From positions 1 to 58,099 of the forward strand of contig JAJEGW010000050.1 of NCBI GenBank assembly GCA_022819605.1: a stretch of 58,099 nucleotides of DNA. The letters run 5' to 3'. The translations under genes were made by a program, and so were the position numbers. The DNA comes from Silicimonas sp. GTDB taxonomy: Bacteria; Pseudomonadota; Alphaproteobacteria; Rhodobacterales; Rhodobacteraceae. The notes beneath the pieces were generated by a model, which worked only from the letters and a program-made list of their open reading frames with translations, did no database searches and was not told the origin of the DNA. Position 1 is the stretch's first letter, and each line of letters opens with the position of its first letter. This document shows positions 46,439 through 55,469 of the stretch, in pieces.

Positions 46439-47374
46439 ATGCATGTTCCAGGGATCAAGTCCCAGCCGCTCGTCTGGATTCTTCTGGTCGCCATCTTGCT
46501 GGCCGTCGTCCTTTCGTTCCTTTCGCCATTCTTCATGACAGTCGGCAACATGACCAACCTGTCCAAGCAGGTTTCGATCGTTGCTATCCTTGCCGCAGGC
46601 CAGGCGGTGGTCATCATTTCAGGCGGCATCGACCTTTCAGTAGGGTCCATTCTGGCCCTGTCTGCGGTCGTGATCGGGGCGCTGATACAAGTTGACGTTG
46701 ACCCGTTTTTCGCCACCCTGGCCGGCTTGGCGACCGGGACGCTCGCCGGCCTCGTAAACGGCTTTGTCATCACGCGCGGCAATATCCCGCCCTTCATCGC
46801 GACCCTCGGAATGCTGGGGATTGCGCGCGGCCTGGCGTTGGTCATCACCAAGGGGGTGTCCTACCAGGTGCTGGTGCCGTTTTTCCTTTACATCGGCAAC
46901 GCAAAGTTCCTCGGGCTTCCGATCCCGCTTTACTTCGTTGTCGTTACCTTCCTTGTCGTCTCCGTGATGCTGCACATGACCGTTTTCGGCCGCCACGTCT
47001 ACGCGATTGGGGGCGACGAGCGGGTCGCCCGGCTGGAGGGCATTCCGGTCGACCGGCAGAAGATAAAGATCTACATGCTGAGCGGATTTCTGGCCGCCCT
47101 CGCTGCCGTGGTCATGACTGGGCGCCTTGCAGCAACACCGCCAAGTGTTGCGCAAGGCATCGAACTGCAAGCCATTGCAGCCGTGATCATCGGCGGTGTC
47201 AGCTTTGTCGGCGGACGCGGCATTGTCCTGACCGCGCTGATCGGGGCGCTGATCATGGCCATGATCACCAACGGGCTGAACATTCTCGGGATTTCCTCGT
47301 TCTACCAGCAGGTGCTGATCGGCGTCGTCATCATCGTCGCCGTCTGGATCGACAACCTGAAGTCGCGAAAGTAG
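46439..47374 (+). CDS. Sugar ABC transporter permease (RbsC/FrcC type)
   Basis: 311 residues with eight to ten hydrophobic helices. Family text: GGIDLSVGSILALSAVVIGA near residue 60 and AIAAVIIGGVSFVGGRGIV near 240. Partner of the single-domain ATPase. Confidence 0.93.
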   Translation: MHVPGIKSQPLVWILLVAILLAVVLSFLSPFFMTVGNMTNLSKQVSIVAILAAGQAVVIISGGIDLSVGSILALSAVVIGALIQVDVDPFFATLAGLATGTLAGLVNGFVITRGNIPPFIATLGMLGIARGLALVITKGVSYQVLVPFFLYIGNAKFLGLPIPLYFVVVTFLVVSVMLHMTVFGRHVYAIGGDERVARLEGIPVDRQKIKIYMLSGFLAALAAVVMTGRLAATPPSVAQGIELQAIAAVIIGGVSFVGGRGIVLTALIGALIMAMITNGLNILGISSFYQQVLIGVVIIVAVWIDNLKSRK

Positions 47375-47381
47375 GCGGGCA

Positions 47382-48506
47382 GTGAGGATCGATGGCAAAC
47401 CGACCGTCGGCATTGGCCTGATCGGATCCGGCTTCATGGGCCGTTGCCATGCCAACGCGTTTGGCGCTGTCGCAGGAATCTTCGATCTGCCCGCCGAGCC
47501 GGTCAAGTCCATCCTGGCGGACGCGACCGACGAAATTGCGGCGACGGCGGCAGCGGCGCTGGGATTTTCGCGGGCGACATCGGATTGGCAGGCGATGGTG
47601 CAGGACGATTCGGTCGACATAGTCGCGATTGCCGCCCCAAACGTCTTGCACGAGCCCATGGCGATGGCCGCCATTGCCGCCGGCAAGACGGTCTATTGCG
47701 AAAAGCCCCTGTCAACGACCGCAAGGTCGGCCCTGAAAATGACGAAGGCCGCCGAGGCCGCCGATGTCGTCACCTCCGTCGGCTTCAACTTCCTGCGAAA
47801 CCCGATGATCGGGCTCGCACAGCAGATGATCTCCTCCGACGAGATCGGCGAGATAACCGGCTTTCGCGGTCGCCATGCAGAAAACTACATGGCCAGCCCG
47901 GACGCGCCTCATTCCTTCCGCACCGATCCTCAGGGCGGCGGCGCGCTGTCCGACATTGGCAGCCACATCCTGTCTCTGGCCCGGCATCTCTTGGGCCCGG
48001 TCGCCGAAGTGAACGGTCACGCTCGGACCATTTTCCCCGACAGGCCCGTCGCTGCGGGATCCGCTGAGCGTCGCCCGGTTTTGGTAGACGACATGACCCA
48101 TGCGCTCCTGCGCTTCGCCAGCGGAGTTTCGGGCAGCATTGAAGCGAATTGGGCGGCGACGGGACGCACGATGGAATTGTCCTTCGAGGTCACAGGCACG
48201 AAAGGCGCCATCGCATTCACCCAGGAACGCATGAACGAACTGCTGCTTTATTCGGGCTCCGGCCAAAAGGCAGGATACCAGCGTATCGAAGCGGGCCCTG
48301 CCCACCCTCCGTACGGCAGATTCTGTCCTGCTCCGGGGCATCATTTGGGTTTCAATGACCTCAAGGTCATCGAGGTCGCCCAGCTTGTCGAGGCTCATGC
48401 CGGGCAAGGATCCTGCATGCCCGATTTCCGCGAAGCCTACGAGGTGCAGAAGACCGTCGAGGCCATTCAATCATCCGTTCAATCCCGGGAGTGGGTTTCG
48501 GTGTGA
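47382..48506 (+). CDS. Gfo/Idh/MocA-family oxidoreductase
   Basis: NAD(P)-dependent dehydrogenase of 374 residues, starting with GTG at 47382, seven bases after the permease. Rossmann motif IGLIGSGFMGRCHANAF, catalytic EKP motif in YCEKPLSTTARSAL, and the substrate-site block GGGALSDIGSHILSLARHLL. Last gene of the importer operon, so it should oxidise the imported sugar or polyol. Confidence 0.92.
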   Translation: MRIDGKPTVGIGLIGSGFMGRCHANAFGAVAGIFDLPAEPVKSILADATDEIAATAAAALGFSRATSDWQAMVQDDSVDIVAIAAPNVLHEPMAMAAIAAGKTVYCEKPLSTTARSALKMTKAAEAADVVTSVGFNFLRNPMIGLAQQMISSDEIGEITGFRGRHAENYMASPDAPHSFRTDPQGGGALSDIGSHILSLARHLLGPVAEVNGHARTIFPDRPVAAGSAERRPVLVDDMTHALLRFASGVSGSIEANWAATGRTMELSFEVTGTKGAIAFTQERMNELLLYSGSGQKAGYQRIEAGPAHPPYGRFCPAPGHHLGFNDLKVIEVAQLVEAHAGQGSCMPDFREAYEVQKTVEAIQSSVQSREWVSV

Positions 48507-48670
48507 ATTGCATCTGAAAAGCTCGGTGCACTTGCGCGTGTTCTGGCCGTGACAGGAGGTGGCGCGCGGCGAACCAAGCGATGTTTGGGCGGTCGAAAGA
48601 TGGAGAAGGGCGAAAGCCGATCTGCATCCCGCGTGATGTTTCACACGAAAGTCCGATGTTCAGGGCATGT

Positions 48671-48696
48671 GCGCCCAACCGACGAAGGTTGGGCGC
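48671..48696. terminator. Hairpin between convergent genes, possible bidirectional terminator
   Basis: 10-bp stem GCGCCCAACC/GGTTGGGCGC around a 6-base loop, between the convergent ends of the dehydrogenase (+) and DUF3035 gene (-). T-runs are weak on either side (TTCCC on the plus strand). Confidence 0.5.
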
Positions 48697-48728
48697 TTCC
48701 CGTGCATCAACCTTTCCCTGTAAGCACC

Positions 48729-49244
48729 TTACTCTTCGACCAACTCAGGCGGGGCTGCAGATGTCCGGATGCCAAGACGACGGAGTCGCGCCAACTCTGC
48801 ATACTGGTCTAGCGACATCTCCTCGTAGGCTCGGAAATAGACATTCACGTCGAAGAGTCTTTCCAGGAGAAGACCCTGATTGTCGCGTCGAAATTCCAGG
48901 TCGGCGACGGCAAGATCGGCTCGGATGTTGCCGTCAACGCCATGCCGGGTGGCATGGGCCAGAAACGCGACGTCAGAGGAGCCTCGCGCCAATGCCCCGA
49001 TATCGCCGCCAAGCGCCGCCGCGACATCGCTCTCCGGCGTCGGATCGGTCAGGTTCGCACGGCCCGGCGTCGGCTCAGGCAGCGCGGCAAGATCTTCGGG
49101 CATTTCGAGTGGCTTCGCCGGAATGATCCCGAATTCGTCGGGACCGCCAGCGCGATCCCGACCAATGTTCATCAGGCTTGGTTCGCCGCCTGCGCAGGCG
49201 GCAAGTGTCGGGATCACGCAATAGAGCAGCAGCCGACGCACCAT
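48729..49244 (-). CDS. DUF3035 lipoprotein
   Basis: 171 residues from ATG 49244 (MVRRLLLYCVIPTLAACAGG). LAACAGG is a lipobox, so Cys17 should be lipidated and the protein anchored in the membrane. The mature part (PDEFGIIPAKPLEMPEDLAA, NLTDPTPESDVAAALGG) is the DUF3035 text I associate with Rhodobacterales, next to lspA. Function unknown. The frame extends to 49415 but that part is not protein-like. Confidence 0.87.
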   Translation of the reverse strand: MVRRLLLYCVIPTLAACAGGEPSLMNIGRDRAGGPDEFGIIPAKPLEMPEDLAALPEPTPGRANLTDPTPESDVAAALGGDIGALARGSSDVAFLAHATRHGVDGNIRADLAVADLEFRRDNQGLLLERLFDVNVYFRAYEEMSLDQYAELARLRRLGIRTSAAPPELVEE

Positions 49245-49309
49245 GAAAGCCTCCGAAACCGTTTTTCGGGTTCTACTCGTGAATTCATCCGGTGGAAAGC
49301 CTGACGTGT

Positions 49310-49777
49310 TCATCGCCGCCCTGTGCGGGTGCTGAGCACGATCAGCCCGAACGCACCAACAAAAATGGCAAAGTCCGCGACGTTGAACGACCACGGATTT
49401 CGCCAGCCGCAACACGACACGTTCAGGAAATCCGCCACTGCCCCGTAGATCAGACGGTCAATCACGTTGCCAACGGCGCCGCCAATGACGAGGCCCGCCG
49501 ACACGAGCATCGGGAGTCCGGGCCGGTCGCGCATCATCCACCAGACAATCGCGCCGCATATTGCGACCGCCAGCCCGACCAGCACCCACTTTCCGGCAAG
49601 CGGAATGCCGAAATTCACTCCCACGTTCCATGCCATGCGAAACTGCACGTAGGGCGGCAAGACGTCGATCGCGCCCAGTGCCTTGAGGTTCATGGCGTGA
49701 ACCACGAAATATTTCGTCAGCTGGTCGACCAAGACGGTCAGGGCCGCCGTGCGAATGAGTGGCGAAAGAAAATGCAT
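49310..49777 (-). CDS. lspA: Lipoprotein signal peptidase
   Basis: Membrane aspartic peptidase that cleaves lipidated prolipoproteins. 155 residues, four hydrophobic helices. Catalytic Asp pair D116 (GAVADFLNV) and D135 (FNVADFAIF), with GNVIDRLIYG before them. The start overlaps the purH stop by one base (TGATG), so it is coupled to purH. The neighbouring DUF3035 lipoprotein would be a substrate. Confidence 0.95.
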   Translation of the reverse strand: MHFLSPLIRTAALTVLVDQLTKYFVVHAMNLKALGAIDVLPPYVQFRMAWNVGVNFGIPLAGKWVLVGLAVAICGAIVWWMMRDRPGLPMLVSAGLVIGGAVGNVIDRLIYGAVADFLNVSCCGWRNPWSFNVADFAIFVGAFGLIVLSTRTGRR

Positions 49778-51366
49778 CAGTGCCGGAAATTCCTCGTCCC
49801 TGAAAACACCATCGCAATCCCGGCCGCATCGGCAGCCTCGATCACTGCACTGTCCCGCTTGGATCCGCCTGGCTGAATCACGGCCTTCGCGCCGACATCG
49901 GCAGCGGCAAGAAGGCCGTCCGGAAACGGAAAGAACGCGTCTGACGCCACGACCGAACCCTTGGCCATCGATTCCGTGAGGCCGAGATCACGAGCCATGC
50001 GACCCGCTTTCAGCGCCGCGATCGTCGAACTGTCGACCCGGCTCATCTGGCCTGCCCCGATTCCGACCGTGCCGAGATCGCGGGCATAGACGATTGCATT
50101 GGACTTCACGTGCTTGGCGACGCGCCAGGCAAAAAGCAGATCGTCAATCTGCCCCCGCGTCGGAGCAACCCGAGTCACGACTTTCAGGTCCTCTGCCGCG
50201 CAGGCACCGTTGTCCTCATCCTGAACCAGCCAGCCGCCCGAGACCTGCCGAACGGAAACTCGGGATGCGGAAGGACCGGGAAACCCGCCGGTTGTCAGCA
50301 AGCGCAGGTTGCTCTTGGCGGCAAGGATCTCCTTGGCCTCATCCGTTGCCGCCGGTGCTATCACGACCTCGGCAAACATGTCGGCGATAGCACGCGCGGC
50401 ATCCCCGTCAAGCGCGCCGTTAAGAGCAACGATGCCGCCAAAGGCGCTTGTTCGGTCGCAGTCGAACGCACGACCGAATGCCTCTTCGCAACTTGCCCCG
50501 TGCGCCACGCCACAGGGATTCGCGTGCTTCATTATGGCGACTGCGGGCCCGTCGGCCGGATCGAACTCGGAGACCAGCCGAAAGGCGGCATCGGCATCAT
50601 TGATGTTGTTGTAAGAGAGTTCGCCGCCCTGATGCTGCACAGCTGTCGCAATCCCCGGGACATCCGAGCCATCCTTGTAAAAGGCTGCCGCCTGATGAGG
50701 ATTCTCCCCGTAGCGAAGCCGCTGCGCCAACGTGCCCGCAAAGACCCGACGGCGCGGTGCCTTCTCGCCAAGGATGTCGGCCATCCAGTTCGAAATCGCG
50801 GCATCGTATGCAGCGGTCCTCGAAAGAGCCGTCAGCGCCAGGCGCCTGCGAAAGTCCAAGGAGGTCTGACCGACATTGGCTTGCAGTTCATCCAGCACGT
50901 CCTGGTAGTCGGCGGCATCCACCACCACGCTCACGAAATTGTGGTTCTTTGCGGCGGACCGGATCATCGCGGGTCCGCCTATGTCGATGCACTCAATCGT
51001 CGTGTCCTGATCGTCCCCGCTCGCGACGCTGGCTTCGAACGGGTAGAGATTCACCACCAGCAGGTCGATCATTTCGATCCCGTGCTCCGCCGCTGCGTTC
51101 AGATGCCCTTCATCGCTCCGCAACGCCAGGAGCCCGCCATGCACCGCAGGGTGGAGCGTCTTGACCCTGCCATCCATCATCTCGGGGAATCCGGTGACTT
51201 CTGAGACATCGGTCACTGCCAGTCCAGATTCACGGAGCGTCGCTGCGGTGCCACCGGTGGAAATCAACTCGACGCCCAGTCTCGAAAGCGCGGTGGCGAA
51301 TTCGACGAGACCCGTCTTGTCAGATACGGACAGCAATGCGCGACGCACCGAATGCAAGTCTGTCAT
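49777..51366 (-). CDS. purH: Bifunctional AICAR formyltransferase / IMP cyclohydrolase
   Basis: Catalyses the last two steps of IMP synthesis. 529 residues, full length. N-terminal cyclohydrolase ([47 protein letters not shown]). C-terminal transformylase ([60 protein letters not shown], and [10 protein letters not shown] near the end). It is 19 bases from the heparinase gene on the same strand and leads into lspA. Confidence 0.97.
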   Translation of the reverse strand: MTDLHSVRRALLSVSDKTGLVEFATALSRLGVELISTGGTAATLRESGLAVTDVSEVTGFPEMMDGRVKTLHPAVHGGLLALRSDEGHLNAAAEHGIEMIDLLVVNLYPFEASVASGDDQDTTIECIDIGGPAMIRSAAKNHNFVSVVVDAADYQDVLDELQANVGQTSLDFRRRLALTALSRTAAYDAAISNWMADILGEKAPRRRVFAGTLAQRLRYGENPHQAAAFYKDGSDVPGIATAVQHQGGELSYNNINDADAAFRLVSEFDPADGPAVAIMKHANPCGVAHGASCEEAFGRAFDCDRTSAFGGIVALNGALDGDAARAIADMFAEVVIAPAATDEAKEILAAKSNLRLLTTGGFPGPSASRVSVRQVSGGWLVQDEDNGACAAEDLKVVTRVAPTRGQIDDLLFAWRVAKHVKSNAIVYARDLGTVGIGAGQMSRVDSSTIAALKAGRMARDLGLTESMAKGSVVASDAFFPFPDGLLAAADVGAKAVIQPGGSKRDSAVIEAADAAGIAMVFSGTRNFRH

Positions 51367-51385
51367 GCCTGCGTAGTCCTTTCGT

Positions 51386-53170
51386 TTATTCCGACGCCAA
51401 TTCTTCCCCGGGAATTACCCGATCGCTTCGCCTGGCCTTTGCAATGATCCAGCTGACGCGTGTCGAATACTCCATGGCGAAGCCGGAGAGAACAACTTGA
51501 TTTGTCGAACGCGGCGACGTCGACGCGCTCTCCAGAAAGACGCTTGGCTCAAGCGTAAGCTGCACATCGCCGGGGCAACGGAGATTCCAGATCTCTCCGT
51601 TCTGCAGCAACATGGAAACGTCGCGACCTTCCGCGCCCATCTCCACTTCGACGTCCGGATGCAAATGGAACCGTATGTTGAATGGCACGCCGTCAAGTCG
51701 CTCTGCGCTGAGCAATGCGTCGAACCGCTTCTGTCCGTCCCCGGATGTTGCGAACAATACATCTTCGCCCGTGAGCATGCCGCCCTCCGGATCGACATGA
51801 AGCGTACGCCAATGATTGAGGCCGCACCGGCCCCGGTAGCCATCGTGACCGGCAACAATGCACGTACCGTCATCATAGGCGTTCCGTTCCAGGGTAACGT
51901 TGGCCGGCGCGCGCACGGTCCTTTCCGCGCCTTCGCCAAGGGCGCCGCTGGCAGCACCGAAGCGAGACGAAGAATAGCCCTCGACGTCCAATGTCGAGTG
52001 CGAGGACGTTGTCCTGGCAACCATTCGCCATTTCCTGCCAAAGGCCTTCCCTGAACCGCAGTTGACGATCAGAGGATGCATGCCGCACGTCAACTCGAAG
52101 GCAAGCGTCGATGCATGCGCATTGGCCGATGCTGCCGGCGGCGCGATATCAACGATCATCGTTGTGCGGCCGTGGGCCACCCTCGCGTAGCCCATGGCCA
52201 GTTGCTGCCTCGGCACGCGTCTGACGGCGGCATTGGCCAGGGCCCAGTCAAGCTTGCCGACAGTTCCGCGGCCTCCGCCATGGAATCGCGCCAGGCTGCC
52301 ATCCACGTGACGAAGCGACCGCAAGACTGGTGCCATCGCCGAGACGGCCGCCCTGTGCTCATTTTCCGGCGGCTGTCCGGCAGCCTGAAGAGCCGCGGCG
52401 GCCCAGTTGAGCAGGAAGAAGACTTCGAGAAGTTCTTCGGGATTGCGCGACGCCATCGCCCCCTGGCTGTCAATGGAAGATCTGCACTCCCTCGCGAGCG
52501 CGCGGCTCGCCCTGCGCATGTGGCTTTCCATCCCCGAAAGCGCCGCGCTTGCCTGGATCAGCCCAGCCAATGCCTCGAACCTGGGCAGACCGGGACGCGT
52601 CGCCTTCCAGCGGCGTGAGAGAAAGACCGCCTGGGCCGAGAGCGACCGGCGAAACGCGTCGCTTTTCTCGCGCCCCTGTCCGGCGAGCAACTGGTCTGCG
52701 AGATTGATCCAGCGCAGCACGCGTCGACCCGTCAGTTCGGGCGTCCATCCGGCACCGGAACCAAGTCTGCAGCGCCGAATCCAGTCGTGCGTCCAGTCCT
52801 GCGCAAGACGGTTCGTGTGCAGGTCGCATACTGCCGTCAGGTCATCGAGCCATTCGAACCCGTGAACTGCGGCTTCAAATTCCGCGCTCGGCATTGACAG
52901 GTCCCAAATGTCCTGCCCCGGAGCCGAAAGGGAAATTCCTGCAAACCGAAAGTCCCCCCCAGCGAGTCGGCGTCCGCGTTCGACGGAGCCCGTCACGCGA
53001 GTATCGGACATCATGGTGAAAGCCGCAGCCGGCGGCGACAAGCAGGCCCAAATCGCATGAAGGCGGTTCACCCAGCGCAAGGCACGCACAAACCAACTCC
53101 CTCGTTTGCTTCGCGCATCAGAAATAGATCGAGGAGTTGCCGTGGACAAGTTGGGCTCCGGCCCAGGCAA
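51386..53170 (-). CDS. Heparinase II/III family protein
   Basis: 594 residues if the TTG at 53170 is used; in-frame starts further in (an ATG pair at about residues 53-54) are possible, so the N-terminus is uncertain. The C-terminal half is the heparinase II/III beta-sandwich ([57 protein letters not shown]); the N-terminal half is an alpha-rich toroid-like region ([35 protein letters not shown]). No clear signal peptide. Possibly acts on a surface polysaccharide; its place beside purH looks conserved in the group rather than functional. Confidence 0.87.
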   Translation of the reverse strand: MPGPEPNLSTATPRSISDARSKRGSWFVRALRWVNRLHAIWACLSPPAAAFTMMSDTRVTGSVERGRRLAGGDFRFAGISLSAPGQDIWDLSMPSAEFEAAVHGFEWLDDLTAVCDLHTNRLAQDWTHDWIRRCRLGSGAGWTPELTGRRVLRWINLADQLLAGQGREKSDAFRRSLSAQAVFLSRRWKATRPGLPRFEALAGLIQASAALSGMESHMRRASRALARECRSSIDSQGAMASRNPEELLEVFFLLNWAAAALQAAGQPPENEHRAAVSAMAPVLRSLRHVDGSLARFHGGGRGTVGKLDWALANAAVRRVPRQQLAMGYARVAHGRTTMIVDIAPPAASANAHASTLAFELTCGMHPLIVNCGSGKAFGRKWRMVARTTSSHSTLDVEGYSSSRFGAASGALGEGAERTVRAPANVTLERNAYDDGTCIVAGHDGYRGRCGLNHWRTLHVDPEGGMLTGEDVLFATSGDGQKRFDALLSAERLDGVPFNIRFHLHPDVEVEMGAEGRDVSMLLQNGEIWNLRCPGDVQLTLEPSVFLESASTSPRSTNQVVLSGFAMEYSTRVSWIIAKARRSDRVIPGEELASE

Positions 53171-53454
53171 ATGAAAACCGCGCTTGAGCGCGACCTTGAG
53201 TCGGCGCGCAGCTCCGACCCGTGCAAGGGATGCCCTCCCGCAGGGACTCGATTACAGCGCGACAATCTGGATGGCAGGTCGTATTGCCACAATTGGGAAT
53301 GTTACTCTTGGCCGCAGAGAGGGGGATTCATCAAGGTGCCGAGAGGCATGTGCGATGGATGGCCCGCGCGGCGTGGCCATCTGAGGTGAATTGTTGCATG
53401 CGACATTTCGTGCCGAGTGCCCGTCGGGTCCGCGCCGCACGGGATCGGCCCTGT

Positions 53455-54018
53455 TCATCTCTCGCCAAACATGGCCCGAATCGTGTCGATCGTGATGAAC
53501 ATTCGTTCCGGCCGATCCTCCAGGCTCCGGAATCCAAGCCGCCGATTGAACTCCATTCGGCGTGCGAAAACATCCTCGCCGCCGTCGCCTATGACATCCA
53601 GAACAACCAGCTTGAGGCCGACTTCGCTGGCGACGCTCAGCGCGCGCGCCAGCGCGTCCATCGCAAGGTCCGACCCGAGCCCCATGCCCTGCCGGCGACC
53701 GTCCACCGCTATCATCGAGAGGTAGAGCGCCGGAATGCTTCCGGTCCTTGGCGCGCGACTTGGGCGGTCCGCGCCAAGATCCTCTGTCGCCACGGCATGG
53801 GCGTTCAGCGCGTAGTAGCCGAGAACCTCAGACGACCCCTCGGTCACCGCGACGAAGACCCGAGTAAAGTCGTCCTTCTTCTGCTTTCTGGCGCTGAGCC
53901 TCAGAAAGTTGTCGAGGCGATCGGTTCCGCAGGAAAAGCCCGACCGGTCATGCCGCCCGGGATCGAACGGCTCGATGACTATTCGCGGAATGCTCGGACG
54001 TTCGTCGTCACCGGGCAT
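53455..54018 (-). CDS. GNAT acetyltransferase toxin (TacT-like)
   Basis: 187 residues. Acetyl-CoA-binding GNAT core: IPALYLSMIAVDGRRQGMGL followed by GSDLAMDALARALSVA (the Q/RxxGxG/A loop is RRQGMG). FSCGTDRLDNFLRLSARKQ at the N-terminus is the text typical of TacT/AtaT-like toxins that acetylate aminoacyl-tRNA and stop translation. It overlaps the DUF1778 antitoxin by 11 bases. Confidence 0.9.
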   Translation of the reverse strand: MPGDDERPSIPRIVIEPFDPGRHDRSGFSCGTDRLDNFLRLSARKQKKDDFTRVFVAVTEGSSEVLGYYALNAHAVATEDLGADRPSRAPRTGSIPALYLSMIAVDGRRQGMGLGSDLAMDALARALSVASEVGLKLVVLDVIGDGGEDVFARRMEFNRRLGFRSLEDRPERMFITIDTIRAMFGER

Positions 54019-54325
54019 TGGCGATCCGCGAACGGTAGTCGCGAACCGCGTCCTGGGCCGCCGACGTCGGCGGCGGCGGCGGCGGATTGTCCAGCGCCTC
54101 CAGCAGCGTCCGCCTGTCGCGCTCCGAAAGCGTTGTGGTCTGATGCTCCTGCAGGACGCGTTCGGCCTCCCTGGCCGCCGATGCCCGGACGAATGTCGTG
54201 AGCCTGACGCCGGTCAGCTCGGCCGCCCGCGAAATGCGCTCCTTGTCGCTCGGCTTGACCCGCATCTCTATGTTGTCGGTCGCCCTCTCGTTCGGGGACG
54301 CCGTGACATCGGTGAAGTTCAACAC
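54008..54325 (-). CDS. DUF1778 (ribbon-helix-helix) antitoxin
   Basis: 105 residues, starting with GTG at 54325. NIEMRVKPSDKERISRAAEL is the ribbon-helix-helix DNA-binding part; TSAAQDAVRDYRSRIANA is the C-terminal toxin-neutralising helix. Between them is an unbroken run of six prolines at residues 81-86. First gene of the pair, as usual for GNAT/DUF1778 systems. Confidence 0.88.
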   Translation of the reverse strand: MLNFTDVTASPNERATDNIEMRVKPSDKERISRAAELTGVRLTTFVRASAAREAERVLQEHQTTTLSERDRRTLLEALDNPPPPPPTSAAQDAVRDYRSRIANAR

Positions 54326-54342
54326 GACGGCACATCCTCTCG

Positions 54343-54354
54343 TTGTCCCGACAA
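54343..54354. promoter_or_regulatory. Interrupted palindrome upstream of the DUF1778 antitoxin, possible operator
   Basis: TTGTC-CC-GACAA (12 bases, 5-base arms) lies 18 bases before the antitoxin GTG, with TTGACC further upstream on the minus strand. Short inverted arms are what a ribbon-helix-helix dimer would bind. Autoregulation is inferred. Confidence 0.45.
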
Positions 54355-55096
54355 TGTAGGGTCAACTTCAACGCCCGTCAATCGGCTCTCGCCCCGTCGA
54401 TCCGGTATGATCAAGAGCGGGATCTCGTCGCGCCGACGCGAGTCTCTCCTTGTTTATCACGCCCGCCAGATCGCGCGGCTTCGGCTCGCGGACATGTTCA
54501 GCGCGGGGGAGAGGCCGATGCATGGGATGAGTGTTGCAACCGCTCTGGAGTTCTCCGGCACATACTTGAGCCGAGCCGCTCCTGCGCTCCCACGCCGGCG
54601 GCTCTGTCCGGCACCCTCGACATTCGTGCCGCGCGGCTGACGCAATGGACCGCGTGCGTTTCGCCCGGCGGGGCCGCGATTTCCTCCGTCTTATCCCTGG
54701 CCCCCGCCGCGCTGCAGGGCCTGCTCCGTTCGTTTCTGCCCAAAGCTACCTGTCGCGCTTCAGCGTCCTGCATGCGGGGCTGGCCGTGCTGGCGGCCAAC
54801 AACGGGCAGGCCCTGCGAAGCGGCGTCGCCGACACGGCGACGGCAGCGACCTCCGATGCGGTGGTCACGGTGACGCAGGCCTCGGCGCAGCGCGCGTACG
54901 GGCAAGGCGGCATGGTCGGGCGATCCCTTGCCTTTGTGACGAATCTGCTTCCATCGTCGAAGTCGGAACTCGAGGCTCTAGGCTGCAGTCTTTCCAACAG
55001 AGTGCGCCCGTCGTGCCCCCATTTCAGAGAGAGCGCCCTTTTTTTGGCGGAAGCGCTCTGTCATGCCCGCCGCCCACGGGCAGGATTTCACCGGAA

Positions 55097-55134
55097 GTGA
55101 ACGCCCCGTCGCCTTCAGGCGACGGGGCGTTCAC
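55097..55134. repeat. Perfect 17-bp inverted repeat with TTCA loop
   Basis: GTGAACGCCCCGTCGCC and its exact complement around TTCA. Long GC-rich stems with a TTCA/TTTA loop are typical of the ends of IS200/IS605-type elements and of some terminators; no U-tract follows. First of three consecutive inverted repeats. Confidence 0.8.
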
Positions 55135-55172
55135 TACGGACGAATAAGTTGACTGAATTTGGCATGCTTCAT

Positions 55173-55216
55173 TCCGAACTCCTTTCCTCGTTGAGGGTCG
55201 ACAGGTGGAGTTCGGA
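55173..55216. repeat. 10-bp inverted repeat enclosing a small nested hairpin
   Basis: TCCGAACTCC at 55173-55182 and GGAGTTCGGA at 55207-55216 pair exactly. The 24-base interior contains a second small stem CCTC/GAGG (55186-55196). Second of the three consecutive structures. Confidence 0.75.
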
Positions 55217-55236
55217 CTATGTCGTGTAGCGGTCGG

Positions 55237-55271
55237 AAATTTGCCTTGAAGTGCAGGGCCAAGGCAAATTT
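55237..55271. repeat. 12-bp inverted repeat
   Basis: AAATTTGCCTTG at 55237-55248 and CAAGGCAAATTT at 55260-55271 pair exactly around an 11-base loop. AT-rich ends contrast with the GC-rich surroundings. Third of the consecutive structures. Confidence 0.8.
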
Positions 55272-55469
55272 GCCCGAGATGAGAATCTACCTGAAATAAT
55301 GGACAAGGATGTGGAAAGCCCGGATCGGGATCACCAAAAAACCGCCGCAAAAGACTGAATCCCTGCTTGACCCGAGACATGGATGCCGTGCCGTACATTC
55401 GCGTCGCCCTGCTCGGACGCAGCCTGCCCGGCCTCCGGATTGCGAGGACAACGAATCGCCGCCAGGCCG

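Larger units (their letters stand above)
54355..55469. other. Non-coding stretch of about 1.1 kb between the toxin-antitoxin pair and rsmB
   Basis: No gene I can support. A plus-strand frame at 54645-55100 gives partly protein-like text (FSVLHAGLAVLAANNGQALR, GMVGRSLAFVTNLLPSSKSE) but matches no family I recognise and has no good start; it may be the remnant of a lost gene. An imperfect hairpin AGAGCGC/GCGCTCT lies at about 55030-55060. The clearest content is the three inverted repeats at 55097-55271. Confidence 0.5.

Noticed and set aside
54645-55100. Open frame of 151 codons in the gene-free stretch
   Set aside because: Some stretches look protein-like but there is no ribosome site or recognised motif; kept only as a possible remnant.
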